Position numbers and translations under genes: made by a program | NCBI GenBank assembly: GCA_008501655.1 | Contig: QQUK01000355.1 | Location: 1 to 18,186, forward strand | Direction: 5' to 3' | From: Calditrichota bacterium | GTDB lineage: Bacteria; Zixibacteria; MSB-5A5; GN15; FEB-12 | DNA: 18,186 nucleotides | The notes under the pieces: model-generated | Seen by the model: only the letters and a program-made list of their open reading frames with translations | Database searches by the model: none | What the model was told of the DNA's origin: nothing | In this document: positions 15,995-18,186 of the stretch, one piece after another | How the letters are laid out: each line of letters begins with the position of its first letter | How positions within the stretch are numbered: position 1 is the first letter of the stretch

Positions 15995-16963
15995 TTATCC
16001 TTTAACTTCGAGTGGTTCCATTCTTAAGTATTCTGTGGCGGTAATTTTTCTTTGAATATTGGTAAAGGCGCGGTTAACCTGTTCTACTGAGAGGTCTAAC
16101 ACTTCGGCAGCTTTTTCCACCGGGATATTATTCTCCATTGCGTACCAGAGCATGTCCATCCGGTAAAAATCAAGACCGTAGAAAAATTCCTCCTGGGTGA
16201 CTTCTGAGGAATAAGTATCGGTAGTAGGAGTACGGTCGAGAATTTCTGACGGAACACCTAAGTATTCAGCAAGCTGGAATACCTGAATTTTAAACAGATG
16301 CGCGATCGGTTTCAGATCTGTTCCACCGTCACCGTATTTTACAAAAAAGCCCTGCATATGTTCATCTTTCTGTCCGGTACCAATAACCGCCCAATTCCGT
16401 TTTTCACCGTGATAATAGAGAGTTGTCATTCGAAGGCGCTGTTTATAATTTGTAGCGGCGACAATCTGGAGATACGGTTTAAGCGGAAGGCGTTCTTCCA
16501 TTCTTTTTCCTTCATCGGTTTCAACAACAAGTGTGAAAAAGTTAAAAGTTTCTTTTTCAAGGAGATTTGTCGGGATAACGATTTTTGATTTCCAGGTCGG
16601 TTTATAATACGGGAAAACTTCTTTGATGGCTTCATCACGTTTTTTGTAAACACCAAGTCCATCACAGCCACCGTAGATTGATTCAAGTTCCGTTTCAAAT
16701 CCAAAATGTCCGGCGAGGACTTCGGCAAGAGACTTAGATTCCTCAGCTGAATCTTTTTCCGGCATCATGATTCCGACCACTCTTTTCGGACCAAGTGCCC
16801 GGGTGCAGAGTGCTGCCACAACCGATGAATCGATACCTCCGGAGATACCAATAACGGCACCGGTTTTGTGCAGTTTGTTTTTTATCTGATCTTTGATAGC
16901 TGCGCAGATTTCGTCGGCAACTTTCTCAGCATCAATTTTCAAACTATCTTTATGAAATTCCAA
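15995..16963 (-). CDS. nadE: NadE-family NAD+ synthase or NadE-like amide ligase
   Basis: NadE adenylates nicotinate adenine dinucleotide and adds ammonia to give NAD+. The 322 residues show the N-type ATP pyrophosphatase loop GISGGIDSS (39-47), NYKQRLRM (172-179), GTGQKDE (195-201), FFVKYGDGGTDLKPI (206-220) and PTTD (246-249), all matching the family. There is no N-terminal glutaminase domain, so free ammonia is the expected donor. It is longer than typical ammonia-dependent NadE (about 245-275). An extra block at about 100-165 (WKSKIVIPTN, VVETDEGKRMEERLPLKP) and a helical C-terminal tail account for this. The start is TTG at 16963, since no ATG occurs before the ATP loop; AAAGGG lies eight bases upstream. 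It is first in the operon with the ACP and ligase genes. That context leaves open an amidation role other than NAD synthesis. Confidence 0.88.
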   Translation of the reverse strand: MEFHKDSLKIDAEKVADEICAAIKDQIKNKLHKTGAVIGISGGIDSSVVAALCTRALGPKRVVGIMMPEKDSAEESKSLAEVLAGHFGFETELESIYGGCDGLGVYKKRDEAIKEVFPYYKPTWKSKIVIPTNLLEKETFNFFTLVVETDEGKRMEERLPLKPYLQIVAATNYKQRLRMTTLYYHGEKRNWAVIGTGQKDEHMQGFFVKYGDGGTDLKPIAHLFKIQVFQLAEYLGVPSEILDRTPTTDTYSSEVTQEEFFYGLDFYRMDMLWYAMENNIPVEKAAEVLDLSVEQVNRAFTNIQRKITATEYLRMEPLEVKG

Positions 16964-16971
16964 TGTGCAAA

Positions 16972-16977
16972 CCCTTT
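16972..16977 (-). promoter_or_regulatory. Ribosome binding site supporting the TTG start of nadE
   Basis: AAAGGG on the minus strand, eight bases from TTG. An in-frame TAA lies a few codons further upstream and no ATG or GTG lies between. This supports TTG, a weak start codon, as the initiator. Confidence 0.6.
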
Positions 16978-16998
16978 GTTCAGGTTATCTTATTTTCT

Positions 16999-17025
16999 GT
17001 TATATATGCAATATTTTAGTGTAAA
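16999..17025 (-). promoter_or_regulatory. Candidate promoter of the nadE-ACP-ligase operon
   Basis: Minus-strand TTTACA (17020-17025) and TATAAC (16999-17004), each five of six to consensus, but with a short 15-bp spacer. The -35 box lies in the centre of the inverted repeat at 17011-17037. Confidence 0.35.
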
Positions 17026-17037
17026 CAACTAAAATAT
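17011..17037. promoter_or_regulatory. Inverted repeat, possible operator upstream of nadE
   Basis: ATATTTTAG (17011-17019) and CTAAAATAT (17029-17037) are perfect 9-bp complements around a 9-bp spacer. Position over the candidate -35 box is what an operator would show. It is AT-rich and has no T-run geometry of a terminator. No regulator gene is in view. Confidence 0.45.
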
Positions 17038-17051
17038 ATTCTGTTCGTATC

Positions 17052-17072
17052 TATACGGTTATGAACTGTATA
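17052..17072. repeat. Imperfect inverted repeat TATACGGTT-ATG-AACTGTATA
   Basis: Eight of nine pairs match and the ninth is a G-U wobble in plus-strand RNA. It lies between the lipoprotein stop and the nadE operator. There is no T-run, so a terminator role is not supported. Confidence 0.45.
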
Positions 17073-17103
17073 TCGGTAATATTCAATCATTCTTAAATCC
17101 CGG

Positions 17104-17910
17104 TTAAAATATCATTTCGCCAGCTACTGGAGAAAATGCTATAAACATGCTGGATTTGCGGTCTTCACCGTTTCCGGAAAAGCCGAGAATCTGAATCAGA
17201 GCATGTTTTTTCTCTGCTGTTTCCATAAGTATCCAGTCATTTTTCTTAATTTCGAGTTTGTCTGTAAATTTGCTTTTTTTGACTGAATTCAGTTTTGTTT
17301 TTAACTCAGAAAATTCACCGGTAAATGCGATTTTGGATAGTTTATTATTTTTTAAAAATCCATCAAGTTTATGTGGGGAAGAGATATAATCGACACCATC
17401 TTTTGACCAGAAATAGAGGTCATTGTCAATATCATCAGCCCGGACATAATTATTATCTTTAAACGAATAACCGTCGTTTTCAGATTTATACCGAATTGAC
17501 AATTCTATCTCTTCGCGGGGACCGCATACGGCCAGAATCTGTTCAGATGGTTTTGATAATGTCTGGTCAGCATTGATAATTTTTACCGAGACATAATATT
17601 TTTTGCCGTTTTGCAGCTGCTTTGCTTCATAAACCTCTTTGCCATCATCCGGATTTGTATCACCGGGGAATGGTCCGTTGTTGTATGGTTTGGCATCGTT
17701 CTGATTTTTATCTTCGCTGATATAAATATTATAACCTGAGATAAGGTTATCACAGGAGTTTTCCCAGATGACATCCATCGCACCATCTTTTACATCGACC
17801 TGCAGATTCCCTGGTACACAGGCAGTTGTCGTTTCTTCTGCTACCTGCTTGGGACCACATCCAATTATGGTGAGAGTTAAAACAACAAGTATCGCTATAT
17901 ATTTTTTCAT
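17104..17910 (-). CDS. Fibronectin type III lipoprotein of unknown function
   Basis: The 268 residues begin with a lipoprotein signal (MKKYIAILVVLTLTIIGC), with the lipidated Cys at 18 in a good lipobox. Residues about 32-130 fit a single fibronectin type III fold (VPGNLQVDVKDGAMDVIWE, ISGYNIYIS, LQNGKKYYVSVKIIN). Cys31, 53 and 129 could form a disulfide. The C-terminal half (about 135-268) is beta-rich with many Lys and Asp; I do not recognise it. Asp at position +2 is absent (Gly follows the Cys), so outer-membrane sorting would be expected by enterobacterial rules, which may not apply here. The ATG overlaps the stop of the upstream peptidase gene by four bases (ATGA), so the two are co-transcribed and probably coupled. 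Confidence 0.85.
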   Translation of the reverse strand: MKKYIAILVVLTLTIIGCGPKQVAEETTTACVPGNLQVDVKDGAMDVIWENSCDNLISGYNIYISEDKNQNDAKPYNNGPFPGDTNPDDGKEVYEAKQLQNGKKYYVSVKIINADQTLSKPSEQILAVCGPREEIELSIRYKSENDGYSFKDNNYVRADDIDNDLYFWSKDGVDYISSPHKLDGFLKNNKLSKIAFTGEFSELKTKLNSVKKSKFTDKLEIKKNDWILMETAEKKHALIQILGFSGNGEDRKSSMFIAFSPVAGEMIF

Positions 17911-18186
17911 AAGATTATAAGCTCCGTTTGTCTGGGGGAGATAAATTTCCCGCCGGTTTTTGTTATGACAATATCCTCTTCGAGTCCAACACAGCCGATT
18001 CCCGGAAGGATAATCTCCAACTCAAGTGTGAAAGCATTGTTCTCTTCGAGGGGAATCATCGGTGAGTTGCCGTATCGTTCCCATTTTGGTCCGATAAGTG
18101 CTCCACCATCATGGACATCGCGTCCAAGCTGATGACCGAGAGCATGCTCATACTCTGGGAATCCATTTTCCTTGAGCATCTCCCTT
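17907..18186 (-). CDS. M24 family metallopeptidase (Xaa-Pro type), C-terminal part only
   Basis: Only the last 93 codons are visible; the gene enters from the right edge. The ATG at 18179 is an internal methionine, as the frame is open through 18186 and the fold would lack its N-terminal half. HALGHQLGRDVHDGG carries a metal-binding His of the pita-bread fold. FTLELEI and VGLEEDIVIT supply the two metal-binding Glu positions (pattern as in ...EPGI... and ...RIEDD... of Xaa-Pro dipeptidases and aminopeptidases). The protein likely removes an N-terminal residue before proline, or splits Xaa-Pro dipeptides, in the cytoplasm. LELEI in place of the usual EPG-type segment puts it in a divergent subgroup. 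Confidence 0.85.
   Translation of the reverse strand, partial: REMLKENGFPEYEHALGHQLGRDVHDGGALIGPKWERYGNSPMIPLEENNAFTLELEIILPGIGCVGLEEDIVITKTGGKFISPRQTELIIL

Noticed and set aside
17041..17100. Terminator after the lipoprotein gene
   Set aside because: The inverted repeat at 17052-17072 lacks a T-run on the minus strand and is AT-rich, so I list it only as an inverted repeat.
17907..18179. Complete 90-residue protein starting at the ATG at 18179
   Set aside because: The sequence is only the C-terminal half of an M24 fold and the frame is open to the window edge, so it is a truncated larger gene.

Overview
The window looks like a piece of a bacterial chromosome from the FCB side of the tree: Bacteroidota relatives such as Zixibacteria, Cloacimonadota, Marinimicrobia or Calditrichota. 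I cannot name the phylum. The evidence is two exported proteins ending in a type IX-secretion-like C-terminal domain (YPNPFN near its start, a GMY(L/F)Y segment, a basic LIK tail), Sec signal peptides, a lipobox lipoprotein, and dense minus-strand coding at moderate-to-low GC.

Layout, left to right. 1-2397 (minus) is a large secreted protein that runs off the left edge: 799 codons with no stop inside the window. 2398-3583 is a gene-free stretch of about 1.2 kb. It holds a likely promoter for that gene, many small palindromes, and a 224-bp unit made of four palindromes, present twice in exact tandem (about 92% identical) plus a remodelled third start. 3584-6939 (minus) is gatE-gatD, the archaeal-type tRNA-dependent amidotransferase for Gln-tRNA(Gln), translationally coupled and closed by a terminator that begins inside the gatD stop codon. 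7105-8190 (plus) is the only plus-strand gene, an exported protein with a probable jelly-roll domain; its 3' end overlaps the next gene tail to tail by 15 bp. 8176-13997 (minus) is a secreted subtilisin-like protease followed by a secreted beta-propeller protein (ATGA overlap), both with the same C-terminal sorting domain. 14171-16963 (minus) is a tight three-gene operon: NadE-type ammonia ligase, acyl carrier protein and acyl-adenylating ligase. 17104-18186 (minus) is a fibronectin-III lipoprotein overlapping the C-terminal end of an M24 (Xaa-Pro type) peptidase that enters from the right edge.

The two most noteworthy units are gatDE, normally regarded as an archaeal hallmark, in a bacterial neighbourhood, and the nadE-ACP-ligase trio. 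The trio has the parts for activating an acid, tethering it to a carrier and possibly amidating it, and I do not recognise it as a named pathway. The palindrome-built tandem repeat upstream of the left gene is the most unusual non-coding structure. All calls come from reading the sequence; no database search was run.
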